A stretch of 64,000 nucleotides of DNA from Methylobacteriaceae bacterium (GTDB lineage Bacteria > Pseudomonadota > Alphaproteobacteria > Rhizobiales > Beijerinckiaceae): positions 992,001 through 1,056,000 of the forward strand of contig JACKJC010000002.1 of the NCBI GenBank assembly GCA_020638195.1, given 5' to 3'. Both the position numbers and the translations under genes were made by a program. Shown here piece after piece: positions 43,533-53,999 of the stretch. A model generated the notes under the pieces. That model was not told where the DNA came from. It made no database searches and saw only the letters and a program-made list of their open reading frames with translations. Position 1 is the stretch's first letter, and every line of letters begins with the position of its first letter.

Positions 43533-43931
43533 TTGACGCGCGACCAAGCGCAGATCGTCGAGGATTCGTTCTCGGCGATCGGACCAGTCACGCTCGAAAT
43601 GGGCGAGGCCTTCTACGAGAATCTGTTCGAGATCGCGCCGGAGCTGCGCAAGCTGTTTTCGCGCGAGGCGATCGAGCAGGCGATGCGGTTTTCCGAAGTG
43701 CTCGCCTTTACCGTCAGCAATCTCAGGGCGCCCGAGCGGCTGTTGCCGATCATTCGCGGTCTCGGCGTGCGGCATCGCGAACTCGGCGTCGCCGCCGAGC
43801 ATTTCGCGCCCTTCAAGGTCGCCCTGCTCAAGACGCTGCAAGACAAGATGCAGGACGGCTGGACGCGGGACGTCGAGGCTGCCTGGTCTTCGACCTACGA
43901 CATGGTGGCGTCGGAAATGCTGGCGGCCTGA
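43533..43931 (+). CDS. Single-domain globin
   Basis: The 132-residue product has the eight-helix globin outline of flavohaemoglobin heads without the reductase domains. The proximal His81 is in the F helix (GLGVRHRELGV), and Tyr28 in the B helix (EAFYENLFEIAP) fits the oxygen- or NO-binding pocket. Related single-domain globins scavenge nitric oxide or sense gases. It starts at a TTG with AAGGGGG before it, and the protein begins Thr-Arg-Asp-Gln. The gene diverges from the molybdoenzyme, which suggests a shared nitrogen-oxide or oxygen signal. Confidence 0.88.
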   Translation: MTRDQAQIVEDSFSAIGPVTLEMGEAFYENLFEIAPELRKLFSREAIEQAMRFSEVLAFTVSNLRAPERLLPIIRGLGVRHRELGVAAEHFAPFKVALLKTLQDKMQDGWTRDVEAAWSSTYDMVASEMLAA

Positions 43932-44043
43932 GGTCGGCTGGCACGCGGGATGCTTCGTTCGCGGCAGGCAATTCCAGTTCAGTCAATAAGCCCAGGGGAA
44001 ACGCAACCGGAGGCGGAGGGAGGGTTCGAAATGGAGCCATGCC

Positions 44044-44376
44044 ATGCCCAATCCCTGGTCAATTCCGCGTTTGCTGGCGCTGATCGCCCTCGCCTCGCCC
44101 TTTTCCAACGCAGCCGCCCACGATTTCTGGATCAACGGTTCGAAGGTCGATCCCGTGACCAAGAATTTCTGCTGCGGCGCAGGCGATTGCCGCGCTTTGC
44201 CGAAGAACATGGTCAAGGTGGAGCGGAACGGATACCGCCTGCTCGACACGAACGAACTGATCTCCTTCTCCCGAACGCAGCCCTCCCCCGACGGCGAATA
44301 TTGGGTCTGCCGCTGGGGCGAAGGCACGCGCACCGGCAAGGAGACCAAGTGCTTCTTCGGCAGCGAAATGTTTTGA
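44044..44376 (+). CDS. Small secreted Cys-rich protein
   Basis: The 110-residue product has a signal peptide cut after Asn-Ala-Ala-Ala near residue 25. The mature part begins HDFWINGSKVDPVTKNFCCGAGDCRAL, a motif seen in conserved alphaproteobacterial secreted proteins of unknown function, and has two more Cys near its end (WVCRWG, TKCFFG). The five Cys suggest disulfides and perhaps haem or metal binding. It follows the globin gene by about 110 bases on the same strand. Confidence 0.7.
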   Translation: MPNPWSIPRLLALIALASPFSNAAAHDFWINGSKVDPVTKNFCCGAGDCRALPKNMVKVERNGYRLLDTNELISFSRTQPSPDGEYWVCRWGEGTRTGKETKCFFGSEMF

Positions 44377-44380
44377 ACGA

Positions 44381-44412
44381 AAAAGGCCGCCGCGTCTGGG
44401 ACGCGGCGGCCT
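44381..44412 (-). terminator. Terminator of ndk
   Basis: The stem GGCCGCCGCGTC / GACGCGGCGGCC is followed on the minus strand by TTTTTCG. It lies just after the ndk stop codon, and after the secreted-protein gene on the other strand. Confidence 0.85.
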
Positions 44413-44435
44413 GATCTGCGGCGGCTTTGAAAAGC

Positions 44436-44858
44436 TCAGCCGACGATCTCGTTGCCGGCGAACCACTGGGCGATCTCGATCGCCGCTGTCTCCGGCGCGT
44501 CGGAGCCGTGCACCGAATTCTCGCCCATGTTGAGCGCGAATTCCTTGCGGATCGTGCCGGCGTCGGCCTTCTCCGGATTGGTCGCGCCCATCACGTCGCG
44601 GTAGCGCTTGATGGCGTTGTCGCCTTCCAGCACCTGAACGACGACCGGGGCGGCCGACATCTGCTCGACGAGTTCGCCGAAGAATGGGCGCTCCTTGTGG
44701 ACGGCGTAGAAGGTCTCGGCCTGGGCGCGTGTCATGTGCACGCGCTTCTGCGCGACGATGCGCAGCCCCGCGCCCTCGATCAGCGCGTTGATCTTGCCGG
44801 TGAGGTTCCGGCGCGTCGCGTCGGGCTTGATGATCGAGAAAGTGCGTTCGGTCGCCAT
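44436..44858 (-). CDS. ndk: Nucleoside diphosphate kinase
   Basis: The 140-residue product balances nucleoside triphosphates by moving the terminal phosphate of ATP through a phospho-histidine. The catalytic histidine is in NSVHGSDAPETAAIEI near residue 117. The N-terminus ATERTFSIIKPDATRRNLTGKI matches the family exactly and the length is standard. A terminator follows at 44381-44412. Confidence 0.98.
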   Translation of the reverse strand: MATERTFSIIKPDATRRNLTGKINALIEGAGLRIVAQKRVHMTRAQAETFYAVHKERPFFGELVEQMSAAPVVVQVLEGDNAIKRYRDVMGATNPEKADAGTIRKEFALNMGENSVHGSDAPETAAIEIAQWFAGNEIVG

Positions 44859-44969
44859 TTTGCGGTCTTTCGTGGTCGTTGGGATGAGAATTCCGGCGCG
44901 CTTATAGCGGTGGCGCTCTGGCGAGGCAATTCGTCTCCGGTTCGACCAGTCCGGCGCGCAACGCGCGAC

Positions 44970-45302
44970 CTAAGGGCTTTGCTTCAGCGGCCAAACTTCG
45001 ATGACGCCATGCGCAACAGCGCACGGACTCTGCGAGACCATTTCGACGGCCTCCTCCAGACTGGCCGCTTCGATCAGCGCGAAGCCCGCCACCGGCAGAG
45101 CAGACGACATGTAGGGGCCGTCCTTCGTTTCGATTCCAGCTCCATCGTGGTTGCGAACCTGTGTGGGCGCCATCGCGATGCCCATAGTCACGCCTACGTT
45201 TTGCAGCTGCGTATCATGTGCGTGGGCCTTTTCCCGAACCTTCGGGGCAGTGCGATCGTAGCCCGCCTGATTCCCGTATCCGATCGTTACGAACAGCGGC
45301 AT
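44970..45302 (-). CDS. YciI/YCII-family protein
   Basis: The 110-residue product has the small alpha/beta YCII fold: MPLFVTIGYG as strand one, a His region in KAHAHDTQLQN, and ALIEAASLEEAVEMVSQSP before a final GVIEVWPL strand. The family is a dimeric ferredoxin-like fold with no settled reaction. A GAAGG eight bases before 45302 supports the start. It lies between ndk and the repeat/katG region on the minus strand. Confidence 0.75.
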   Translation of the reverse strand: MPLFVTIGYGNQAGYDRTAPKVREKAHAHDTQLQNVGVTMGIAMAPTQVRNHDGAGIETKDGPYMSSALPVAGFALIEAASLEEAVEMVSQSPCAVAHGVIEVWPLKQSP

Positions 45303-45438
45303 TTCCGTATCCTTCCCGGCCTGGCAAACGCCGGGGCGGCGCGATGGTTGCCGCAATCGACCAGATCGAGTTTGGCCGCTGCACAATCCGACGGCCTCAA
45401 AAGCGAACGGGCGGCCGAAGCCGCCCGTATGATGGGGC

Positions 45439-45572
45439 GTGTCATCCCGGACGACCCGAAGGGCCGATCCGGGATCCAGCGCCCAAGGTTCTAGTTCTCG
45501 GCTCTTCGCAACGCAGCCAAGACTACGCTGCCTGCGTAAACTTGCCTGCGATGCTCCGGCCGTGATGACACC
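45439..45572. repeat. Dispersed repeat, long copy of family 2
   Basis: GTGTCATCCCGG at the left end and GATGACACC at the right end form inverted ends, and an internal GGCCGATCCGGGATCCAGCGCC matches the shorter element at 11780-11829. It fills the gap between katG and the YciI gene. Further left (45409-45430) lies a CGGGCGG / CCGCCCG hairpin that could serve as a terminator. Confidence 0.7.
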
Positions 45573-45580
45573 CCGGAGAC

Positions 45581-47728
45581 TTACTTCGCCAGATCGTACC
45601 GATCCGCGTTCATCACCTTGTTCCAGGCCGCCACGAAATCCTTCACGAATTTTTCCTTCGAGTCGGATTGCGCATAGACCTCGGCATAGGCGCGCAGCTG
45701 GGCGTGCGAGCCGAAGATGAGGTCGACGCGGGTCGCGGTCCAGCGCACTTCGTGGGTCTTGCGGTCGAGCGCCTCGTAGACGCCTTCCGAACCCTTGAGC
45801 GGCTTCCACTCGTTGCGCATGTCGAGCAGGTTGAGGAAGAAGTCGTTCGACAGTGTTTCCGGACGGTCGGTTAAGACGCCATGCGTCGAATGACCGGCAT
45901 TAGCGCCGAGTACGCGCAAGCCGCCGATCAGCACGGTCATTTCCGGACCGGTCAGCGTCAGCAGTTGCGCGCGATCGACCATCGCCTCTTCCGCCTTCAT
46001 GAACTGCGTCTTGTTCGGGTTCACGTAGTTGCGGAAGGCGTCCTGGCGCGGCTCGAGCGGCGCGAAGGAGGCGGCGTCGGTCATGTCCGCCGTCGCGTCC
46101 GTACGGCCCGGCGCAACCGGCACAGTCACGTTCACGCCGGCGGCCTTCGCCGCCTTCTCGATTGCCGCCGCGCCGCCGATCACGATGAGATCGGCGAGCG
46201 AGACCTTCTTGGCGGATTCCTTCTGGATCGACTCGAGCTTGGCCAAGACCTTGGCGAGTTCCGGCGGGTTGTTGACGTGCCAGTCCTTCTGGGGCGCCAG
46301 ACGGATGCGCGCGCCATTGGCGCCGCCGCGCTTGTCGGAGCCGCGGAAGGTCGAGGCCGAGGCCCAGGCCGTCGAGACGAGCTGCGCGACCGAGAGGCCG
46401 GAAGCCAGAATCTTAGCCTTGAGATCGGCTATGTCCTTGTCGCCGACGAGCGGATGGTCGACCTCCGGCACCGGGTCCTGCCAGATCAGCACTTCCTTCG
46501 GCGCCATCTTGCCGAGGTAGCGCGAACGCGGGCCCATGTCGCGATGGGTCAGCTTGAACCAGGCGCGTGCGAAGGCGTCGTTGAATGCGGCCGGATTCTG
46601 GTGGAAGCGCCGCGAGATCTTCTCGTAGGCCGGGTCGAAGCGCAGCGACAGGTCGGTCGTCAACATCGTCGGCTTGTGCTTTTTCTTCGGATCGTGCGCA
46701 TCGGGAATATCGGCCGGCGCGTTCTTCGCCTGCCACTGGTTCGAGCCGGCCGGGCTCTTCGTCAGCTCCCATTCGTACTTGAACAGGTTCTCGAAGAAGT
46801 TGTTGCTCCAGGTGGTCGGCGTCTGCGACCACGTGACTTCCGGACCGCCGGTGAGCGTCGCCGCGCCCACGCCGCCCTTCCAGCCGAGGCCCTGATCCTC
46901 GATCGCGGCGCCTTCCGGCGCGGGGCCGAGCAGAGACGGATCGCCAGAACCGTGCGCCTTGCCGCAGGTATGGCCGCCGGCGATCAGCGCCACGGTTTCT
47001 TCATCGTCCATCGCCATGCGCGCGAAGGTCTCGCGAATGTCATGGGCGGCCGCGACCGGATCGGGATTGCCGTTCGGCCCCTCCGGATTGACGTAGATGA
47101 GGCCCATCTGCACCGCGCCCAGCGGCTCTTCCAGCTGGCGCTCGCCGCTGTAGCGCTCGTCGCCGAGCCACGTGCCTTCGGGACCCCAGTAGAGTTCCTC
47201 CGGCTCCCACGTGTCGGCGCGGCCGCCCGCGAAGCCGAAAGTCTTGAAGCCCATGGATTCGAGCGCGGCATTGCCGGCGAGCACGTAGAGATCGGCCCAG
47301 GACAGGCTGTTTCCGTACTTCTGCTTGACCGGCCACAGGAGACGGCGCGCCTTGTCGAGATTGGCGTTGTCCGGCCAAGAATTCAGCGGAGCGAAGCGCT
47401 GCTGCCCGGCGCCAGCGCCGCCGCGGCCGTCGGTGATGCGATAGGTGCCGGCGGCGTGCCAGGCGAGGCGGATCATCAGGCCGCCGTAATGGCCCCAGTC
47501 GGCCGGCCACCAGTCCTGCGAATCCGTCATCAGCGCCTTGAGGTCGGCCATGACGGCGTCGAGGTCGAGCTTGGCGAATTCCTTAGCGTAGTCGAAATCC
47601 GCGCCCATCGGGTCGGACTTTCGGGAATTGTGGTGGAGGACCTCGATGCTCAGCGCATCCGGCCACCAGTCCTTGTTGGTCGGCCCCTTGGCGCCGTGGC
47701 CGAACGGACATTTGGCTTTGTCGTCCAT
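45581..47728 (-). CDS. katG: Catalase-peroxidase
   Basis: The 715-residue product breaks down hydrogen peroxide by catalase and peroxidase reactions with one haem. Two homologous domains are present; the first has Trp90-His91 in RLAWHAAGTYR, and Tyr212 and Met238 complete the Trp-Tyr-Met adduct needed for catalase activity. The proximal His lies in GGHTCGKAHG. It diverges from oxyR, which also makes peroxide control the obvious regulation. A dispersed repeat follows it. Confidence 0.98.
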   Translation of the reverse strand: MDDKAKCPFGHGAKGPTNKDWWPDALSIEVLHHNSRKSDPMGADFDYAKEFAKLDLDAVMADLKALMTDSQDWWPADWGHYGGLMIRLAWHAAGTYRITDGRGGAGAGQQRFAPLNSWPDNANLDKARRLLWPVKQKYGNSLSWADLYVLAGNAALESMGFKTFGFAGGRADTWEPEELYWGPEGTWLGDERYSGERQLEEPLGAVQMGLIYVNPEGPNGNPDPVAAAHDIRETFARMAMDDEETVALIAGGHTCGKAHGSGDPSLLGPAPEGAAIEDQGLGWKGGVGAATLTGGPEVTWSQTPTTWSNNFFENLFKYEWELTKSPAGSNQWQAKNAPADIPDAHDPKKKHKPTMLTTDLSLRFDPAYEKISRRFHQNPAAFNDAFARAWFKLTHRDMGPRSRYLGKMAPKEVLIWQDPVPEVDHPLVGDKDIADLKAKILASGLSVAQLVSTAWASASTFRGSDKRGGANGARIRLAPQKDWHVNNPPELAKVLAKLESIQKESAKKVSLADLIVIGGAAAIEKAAKAAGVNVTVPVAPGRTDATADMTDAASFAPLEPRQDAFRNYVNPNKTQFMKAEEAMVDRAQLLTLTGPEMTVLIGGLRVLGANAGHSTHGVLTDRPETLSNDFFLNLLDMRNEWKPLKGSEGVYEALDRKTHEVRWTATRVDLIFGSHAQLRAYAEVYAQSDSKEKFVKDFVAAWNKVMNADRYDLAK

Positions 47729-47844
47729 GATTTCTCTCCCTCGTTAGACCGAAAACCCGTAGCGCGCCTGTGTGACGACGCGATTGCCGGCGCAGGTTAG
47801 CCAGCTGGAAAACATCGGTGAAATCGATTGTTCCAAATTCATTC

Positions 47845-47859
47845 ATCGGCTATTCCGAT
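47845..47859. promoter_or_regulatory. Candidate OxyR site between katG and oxyR
   Basis: ATCGG-CTATT-CCGAT is an inverted repeat lying just before the oxyR start and about 115 bases from katG. It fits the T-N11-A core used by LysR proteins and could serve both genes. The weak side is that the spacing and the flanks do not match the full OxyR consensus. Confidence 0.5.
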
Positions 47860-47863
47860 AATC

Positions 47864-48772
47864 ATGAATTTGCGCGACCTACGATATGTCGTCGCCGTGG
47901 CCGAACTCGGGCAGTTCGGGCGCGCGGCCTCCGCCTGCAACGTCAGCCAGCCGACGCTGAGCGGTCAGATCCTCAAGCTCGAGGAGGAGCTGGGCGTCCA
48001 GATTTTCGAACGCGATGGGCGGGTGGCCCGCCTCACCGAGCGCGGCGCGACGATCGTCGCCCATGCGCGCCGCGTTGTCGGCGCGGCCGACGACCTCAGG
48101 GCCGCCGCGGCCGCCTCGCGCGATCCGCTCGACGGGCCGATCCGGCTAGGCATCATTGCGACGGTGGGGCCCTATCTCGCGCCCTGGCTGCTGCCGGCCG
48201 CCGCGCGCGACCTGCCGCGCGCGCCGATCCGGCTCGTCGAGGACCTCACCGGCCACCTTCTGCCCCTGCTCGCCGACGGAAAGCTCGACGCCGCGATCAT
48301 CGCGACCGATCCGCCCGGCGAGCGGCTGGAGGAGGCCGCGCTCTACGACGAGCCGTTTTGCCTGATGGCGCCGCCGAACCATCCGCTGGCGAGGAAGAAG
48401 GCGGTGCGCGTCTCCGACATCGACCCGCGCAGTCTCCTGCTGCTCGCCGACGGCCATTGCCTGCGCGATCAGGCGCTCGACATCTGCGGTCATCCCGACC
48501 TCGGGCACGCGACCGGCGCCGACATGCGCGCGGCGAGCCTCGAGACGCTTTTGCACATGGCCGCCGCCGGCCACGGCCTGACGCTCGCCCCGCAGATGGC
48601 CGCCGACGGCTGGCGCGGCAAGGACGGGCTGGTGGCCGTGCCGCTGAAAGGCGCGGATGTCGCGCGCCGCGTGCGGCTGGTGTGGCGCCGCGACATGCCG
48701 CGCAAGGCGGCGATGGCGGCGCTCGCCCGCGTCGCGCGCGAATGCCTGCCAGCCGGTTTGAAGCGCCAGTAA
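47864..48772 (+). CDS. oxyR: Hydrogen-peroxide-sensing LysR regulator OxyR
   Basis: The 302-residue product is a LysR protein with the helix-turn-helix at residues 1-65 (GRAASACNVSQPTLSGQILKLEEELG). The two redox cysteines, in ADGHCLRDQALDIC, fall at positions 199 and 208, exactly those that form the sensor disulfide in E. coli OxyR. It would activate katG when oxidised. It starts at 47864; a longer frame from 47828 is less likely because the protein match begins at MNLRDLRYV. It is divergent from katG. Confidence 0.95.
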   Translation: MNLRDLRYVVAVAELGQFGRAASACNVSQPTLSGQILKLEEELGVQIFERDGRVARLTERGATIVAHARRVVGAADDLRAAAAASRDPLDGPIRLGIIATVGPYLAPWLLPAAARDLPRAPIRLVEDLTGHLLPLLADGKLDAAIIATDPPGERLEEAALYDEPFCLMAPPNHPLARKKAVRVSDIDPRSLLLLADGHCLRDQALDICGHPDLGHATGADMRAASLETLLHMAAAGHGLTLAPQMAADGWRGKDGLVAVPLKGADVARRVRLVWRRDMPRKAAMAALARVARECLPAGLKRQ

Positions 48773-48841
48773 ACGCGAAGGCTGGCGCCGTTCCTGCGTA
48801 GCGTGGCGGGCCATCCCGGCCTGACATGCACGAGGAGCCAG

Positions 48842-49042
48842 ATGCCCCGCAAAACCCTGAAGCGCCCGCCCCTCGTGCATTGCGAGCCTGCGACCGCCGC
48901 CTTTCTCGGCGCGAAACCGTTGCAGGACGCTCCGCGCAATCCCGGCAAGGGCGGCGCCGTCATCGCGATCCGCACGAGCGACGGGCGTTGCTGGCTCTGG
49001 CCTGTGGAGTCGGAACTCTACGCCGCGATCCTGCGCGCCTGA
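48842..49042 (+). CDS. Small conserved hypothetical protein
   Basis: The 66-residue product starts after a GAGGAG site. It has a basic N-terminus, then a beta-strand-like part with AVIAIRTSDGRCWLWPVE. There is no signal peptide. I do not recognise a family. It follows oxyR and precedes a BON protein on the same strand, with about 70 and 100 bases between, so no operon is evident. Confidence 0.55.
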   Translation: MPRKTLKRPPLVHCEPATAAFLGAKPLQDAPRNPGKGGAVIAIRTSDGRCWLWPVESELYAAILRA

Positions 49043-49141
49043 CACGCCCGTTCTTTAAGCTCAGCCGCCGCGGAACGCGCTGCCGCGCCTCTCGTTTCAT
49101 CAGTCCGGGCCGGGGTTAACGCCAACCTCAGGGAGAGACAG

Positions 49142-50086
49142 ATGGCGGGCAATTGGAGAAACGAGGAGCGCTATCAGCGCGATCGGGATCGCGACCGCTG
49201 GTCGAGCGACGACCAGCGTCGGCGCGACCGGGATAGCCGCGACGCACGCTCGCGCGACCATTGGGACGACTACGCCTTCGGCCGCAACGAGCGGCGCGGC
49301 GAGTACGGATCGCGTGATCGCGAGAGCGGCTACGGCGGAATGTATGGCGAAGGCTATCGCGAAGGCTACGGGCAGGGTTACGGCTCCTGGGTCGGCGAGG
49401 GCCGCGGTCGATCGCGCTTCGGCCAGCCCTATGGCGGATCGGACGACACCTGGGGCAACGGCTGGCGCGGCGAAGGCCAGACCTCGCCGAGCCGCTACGG
49501 GCCCGACTGGGGCGACCAGCACGGCCGCATGGGCTATCGCACCTTCGGCGGCGCCTATGGCGCAGGTTATGCCGGCGGCCAATGGCCGGGCGAGGAATAC
49601 GGCGACTATGGCTACGGCTATGGCCGCGGCGCCGGAAACCGGCCGGCGCGCGGCAACGATCGCGACTTCTGGGACCGCGCCTCCGACGAGGTCGCCTCCT
49701 GGTTCGGCGACGACGCCGCCGCGCGCCGCCGCCGCAGGGACGAGCGCGAGGATCATCGCGGCCGCGGCCCGAAGGGCTACACCCGCTCCGACGACCGCAT
49801 CCGCGAGGACGTGTCGGATGCGCTGAGCGACGATTCGATGGTCGACGCCTCGGACATTTCGGTCACCGTCTCCGGAAGCGAAGTGACGCTGAACGGAACG
49901 GTGCAGAACCGCAGCGCCAAGCGCCGCGCCGAAGATTGCGCCGACAACGTCTCCGGCGTGAAACACGTGCAGAACAATCTTCGCGTGAAGGAAACGACAG
50001 CTGGAACGTCGCAGGGCGCAGGCGCCACGCGCAGCGGCGGGATTTCCGGAACCGCGACCTCCACGGGCGCCAAGACGACCGTCTGA
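49142..50086 (+). CDS. BON-domain protein with Tyr/Gly/Arg-rich N-terminus
   Basis: The 314-residue product has no signal peptide. Residues 1-60 are rich in Arg and Asp (RDRDRDRWSSDDQRRRDRD), residues 60-170 in Tyr, Gly and Arg (GYGGMYGEGYREGYGQGYGS, then DYGYGYGRG), and residues 210-275 form a BON domain (DDRIREDVSDALSD, ISVTVSGSEVTLNGTV, VSGVKHVQNNL). BON domains bind phospholipids or large molecules. The repetitive part resembles low-complexity regions that phase-separate or bind RNA or cell walls, but the location here is not clear. It starts after GGGAGAGACAG. Confidence 0.8.
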   Translation: MAGNWRNEERYQRDRDRDRWSSDDQRRRDRDSRDARSRDHWDDYAFGRNERRGEYGSRDRESGYGGMYGEGYREGYGQGYGSWVGEGRGRSRFGQPYGGSDDTWGNGWRGEGQTSPSRYGPDWGDQHGRMGYRTFGGAYGAGYAGGQWPGEEYGDYGYGYGRGAGNRPARGNDRDFWDRASDEVASWFGDDAAARRRRRDEREDHRGRGPKGYTRSDDRIREDVSDALSDDSMVDASDISVTVSGSEVTLNGTVQNRSAKRRAEDCADNVSGVKHVQNNLRVKETTAGTSQGAGATRSGGISGTATSTGAKTTV

Positions 50087-50110
50087 CGCCCGCGTGCGCC
50101 TCTGCTGACA

Positions 50111-50140
50111 GGGCCGCCCCGTAGGGGCGGTCCCTTTTCT
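50111..50140 (+). terminator. Rho-independent terminator after the BON gene
   Basis: The stem GGGCCGCCCC / GGGGCGGTCCC with a short loop is followed by TTTTCTT. It separates the BON gene from the ABC-F gene. Confidence 0.88.
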
Positions 50141-50183
50141 TGCGCTTGTCACAGGGGCGCGCGCCGTCCTAAGTCGCGTCCCA

Positions 50184-52034
<1,851 letters not shown>

Positions 52035-52038
52035 GCGC

Positions 52039-52326
52039 TCACCAGCGGCGATAGTGCCGGCGATATCCCGGGCGGCCGTAGAAGCGCGGACGATAGTAGC
52101 GCGGACGATAGTAGCGCGGGCGATAGTAGCGCGGACCCGTGCGCCAGCAGCGACCCCAGGCGTTGCAGACGATGCGCGCCTTCTCGACATTCGGGGCAGT
52201 CGTCTGGGTAGAGCCGGCCACGAACGGATCGACCATGGGGGCGGCCGACGCGGATGAAACGGACATGGCCGCACCGCCTGCGATCAGCGCGCCGCAGAAG
52301 GCGAGGACTAGCTTAAACTTGGACAT
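52039..52326 (-). CDS. Small secreted protein with RYYRP repeats, paralogue 1
   Basis: The 95-residue product has a signal peptide ending Ser-Ala-Ser-Ala near residue 28. The conserved core VCNAWGRCWRTGP is followed by a tail of repeated Arg-Tyr-Tyr-Arg-Pro units and a short Arg/Tyr end. At DNA level the tail is a 15-base direct repeat (52084-52138, more than three copies). A paralogue follows at 52455. Small alphaproteobacterial secreted proteins with a fixed core and repeats at the C-terminus are common and their function is unknown. Confidence 0.8.
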   Translation of the reverse strand: MSKFKLVLAFCGALIAGGAAMSVSSASAAPMVDPFVAGSTQTTAPNVEKARIVCNAWGRCWRTGPRYYRPRYYRPRYYRPRFYGRPGYRRHYRRW

Positions 52327-52454
52327 GCGAATCCCTCCATGGGTTTTGCCGCAGACTTCAGGCTAGCACCATGGACGAAAAACGCGAGAGGCGAAAAGTC
52401 ACGCCGGCGCACATGGTTAGCGCGCCGGCGCGCCTTATCCGCGCCGCAATGGCG

Positions 52455-52745
52455 TCAGCGCCAGCGACGATGATGGCCCCAGCGGCGGTGGTGGCCCCAA
52501 CGGCGGTGGCCCCAGTATGGCCGGCCCCAATAGGGACGAGGACCCCAGCGATGCGAGCGCCACCAGCAGCGGCCCCAGCGATTGCAGACCCAGCGAACCT
52601 GCTCGGGCTTTGCTTGATCGACCCCGGTCGTCCGGCTCAATCCGGGGTCGAGCATGGGCGCAGCGGTCGCCGGCGCCGCCGAAAGCGCCAAACCGCCGAT
52701 CGTCAACGTTGCGGCCACAGCCAGCCCGAAAGATGTCTTGGACAT
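52455..52745 (-). CDS. Small secreted protein with Trp/His/Arg repeats, paralogue 2
   Basis: The 96-residue product has a signal peptide ending Ala-Thr-Ala near residue 28. The core RWVCNRWGRCWW is shared with paralogue 1, and the C-terminal repeats are Trp-Gly-His-Arg-Arg units (WGHHRRWGHHRRWR). The start at 52745 is the Met before Ser-Lys-Thr; it matches the Met-Ser-Lys of the paralogue. The two genes lie 130 bases apart in the same direction and appear to be a tandem duplicate with diverged repeats. Confidence 0.8.
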   Translation of the reverse strand: MSKTSFGLAVAATLTIGGLALSAAPATAAPMLDPGLSRTTGVDQAKPEQVRWVCNRWGRCWWRSHRWGPRPYWGRPYWGHRRWGHHRRWGHHRRWR

Positions 52746-52829
52746 GAAACAACCCTCCCGTCCATGCGCCCCGCAGCCCAAACGCAACGCGATGGGACGG
52801 GAAACGCGCGAGAACCGTGTGGGTTCCGT

Positions 52830-53999
52830 TCAGAGTCGGGAAAGCGTGGCTCGCGCGGCGAGCCAGATCGCGACCGCGGCGGCGATCGCCGCCAGCGCGA
52901 CCATGGCCGCCTCGTAGCCATAGGCCGCGACCAGCCAGGTCTCCGGCAGCGGCGTCGCGTAAATGCCCAGATTGAAGAATGCGTTGAGCCAGGCCTGCGG
53001 GCCGGCGCGACGCGCCGCGTCGACGCCGTCGGTGACCCAGACCGCGAGCACGGGATAGATCATCGAATGCCCGAAGCCGAACAGCACGCCGCCGATCGAG
53101 ACCATCCAGGCGCGTGAGCCCGCACCCGAGACCGCGACATAGCCGATCGCCTCGAGCATGAGCCCGGCCGCGACCAGGAACCGCCGATCGACCGCCTCGA
53201 CGCGGCGCAGACCGAGAAAGCGCGTCGCGAACATGGTCAACGTCGAGGCTGTGAAAAAGGCGGCGATCGGAATGTGGCGAGCTTCCAGCGCGGGCGCGAG
53301 ATAGGCGACGGCGAAGCCGAACAGCGAGCCCGCCGAGGCGACGGAGACCAGCGGCAGGACGAGTTCCTTGCGCCAGCTCGCCACGAGATCGAGACCGCCC
53401 GCGCGTGGCGGCGAGGGAATCGGACGCACGCCAAAGGTGAGCGCGAGCCCCATCAGGCCCGGCACGACGGCGATGGCGATCATCGCGTTTTCGCCGAAGC
53501 GCGCGAGCGACCATTCGCCGAAGGGCGGCCCGAGCGCTTGTGAGAGCGGCATCATCGCCGAGAAGACGCCGAGCAGATAGAGCAGCCGGTTCGGCGTCAG
53601 GCGGCTCTGCCCGTAGGTGATGGCGGCCGACAGAAACAGGCCCTGCCCCGCGCCCTGCACGATGCGCGAGACAATCGCGCCCGTGAAACTGGCGCGCGTG
53701 AAATAGAAGCTCGCGAAGCCGATGATGCAGAGGACCATCGCCAGCCGCAGCGTCGGGAGCACGCCGATGCGCGTGCAAAATTCGCTCGAGATCAGCGAGA
53801 AGAAGATGATGGGCAGCGCGGCCGACGACAGGATGACGCCAATGTCGTGCAGGTCGTGGCCGTTGCGCGCGAAGATGATCGAGAACAGCGTCGCATGCGC
53901 CGTCATGAACGAGACGAGCAGAACGCCGAGGCCTACGCGGATGAATTCGCCGCGCGCGAGCTGGTCGATGTAATCGGCGGGTTGAACGTCGTCCTTCAT
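52830..53999 (-). CDS. MFS transporter
   Basis: The 389-residue product has twelve predicted helices, with conserved RIGVLPTLRLAMVLCIIG and GAGQGLFLSAAITYGQSRL in the first half. The pattern resembles MFS exporters of the YfcJ/arabinose-efflux type. The substrate is unknown. Its start overlaps the stop of the methyltransferase gene (ATGA), so the unit holC / methyltransferase / MFS is translationally linked. Confidence 0.85.
   Translation of the reverse strand: MKDDVQPADYIDQLARGEFIRVGLGVLLVSFMTAHATLFSIIFARNGHDLHDIGVILSSAALPIIFFSLISSEFCTRIGVLPTLRLAMVLCIIGFASFYFTRASFTGAIVSRIVQGAGQGLFLSAAITYGQSRLTPNRLLYLLGVFSAMMPLSQALGPPFGEWSLARFGENAMIAIAVVPGLMGLALTFGVRPIPSPPRAGGLDLVASWRKELVLPLVSVASAGSLFGFAVAYLAPALEARHIPIAAFFTASTLTMFATRFLGLRRVEAVDRRFLVAAGLMLEAIGYVAVSGAGSRAWMVSIGGVLFGFGHSMIYPVLAVWVTDGVDAARRAGPQAWLNAFFNLGIYATPLPETWLVAAYGYEAAMVALAAIAAAVAIWLAARATLSRL

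Noticed and set aside
45881..47800. A 639-codon open frame on the plus strand opposite katG
   Set aside because: It is antisense to a fully recognised katG gene, is rich in Arg/His/Ala, and is a by-product of GC-rich codon use.
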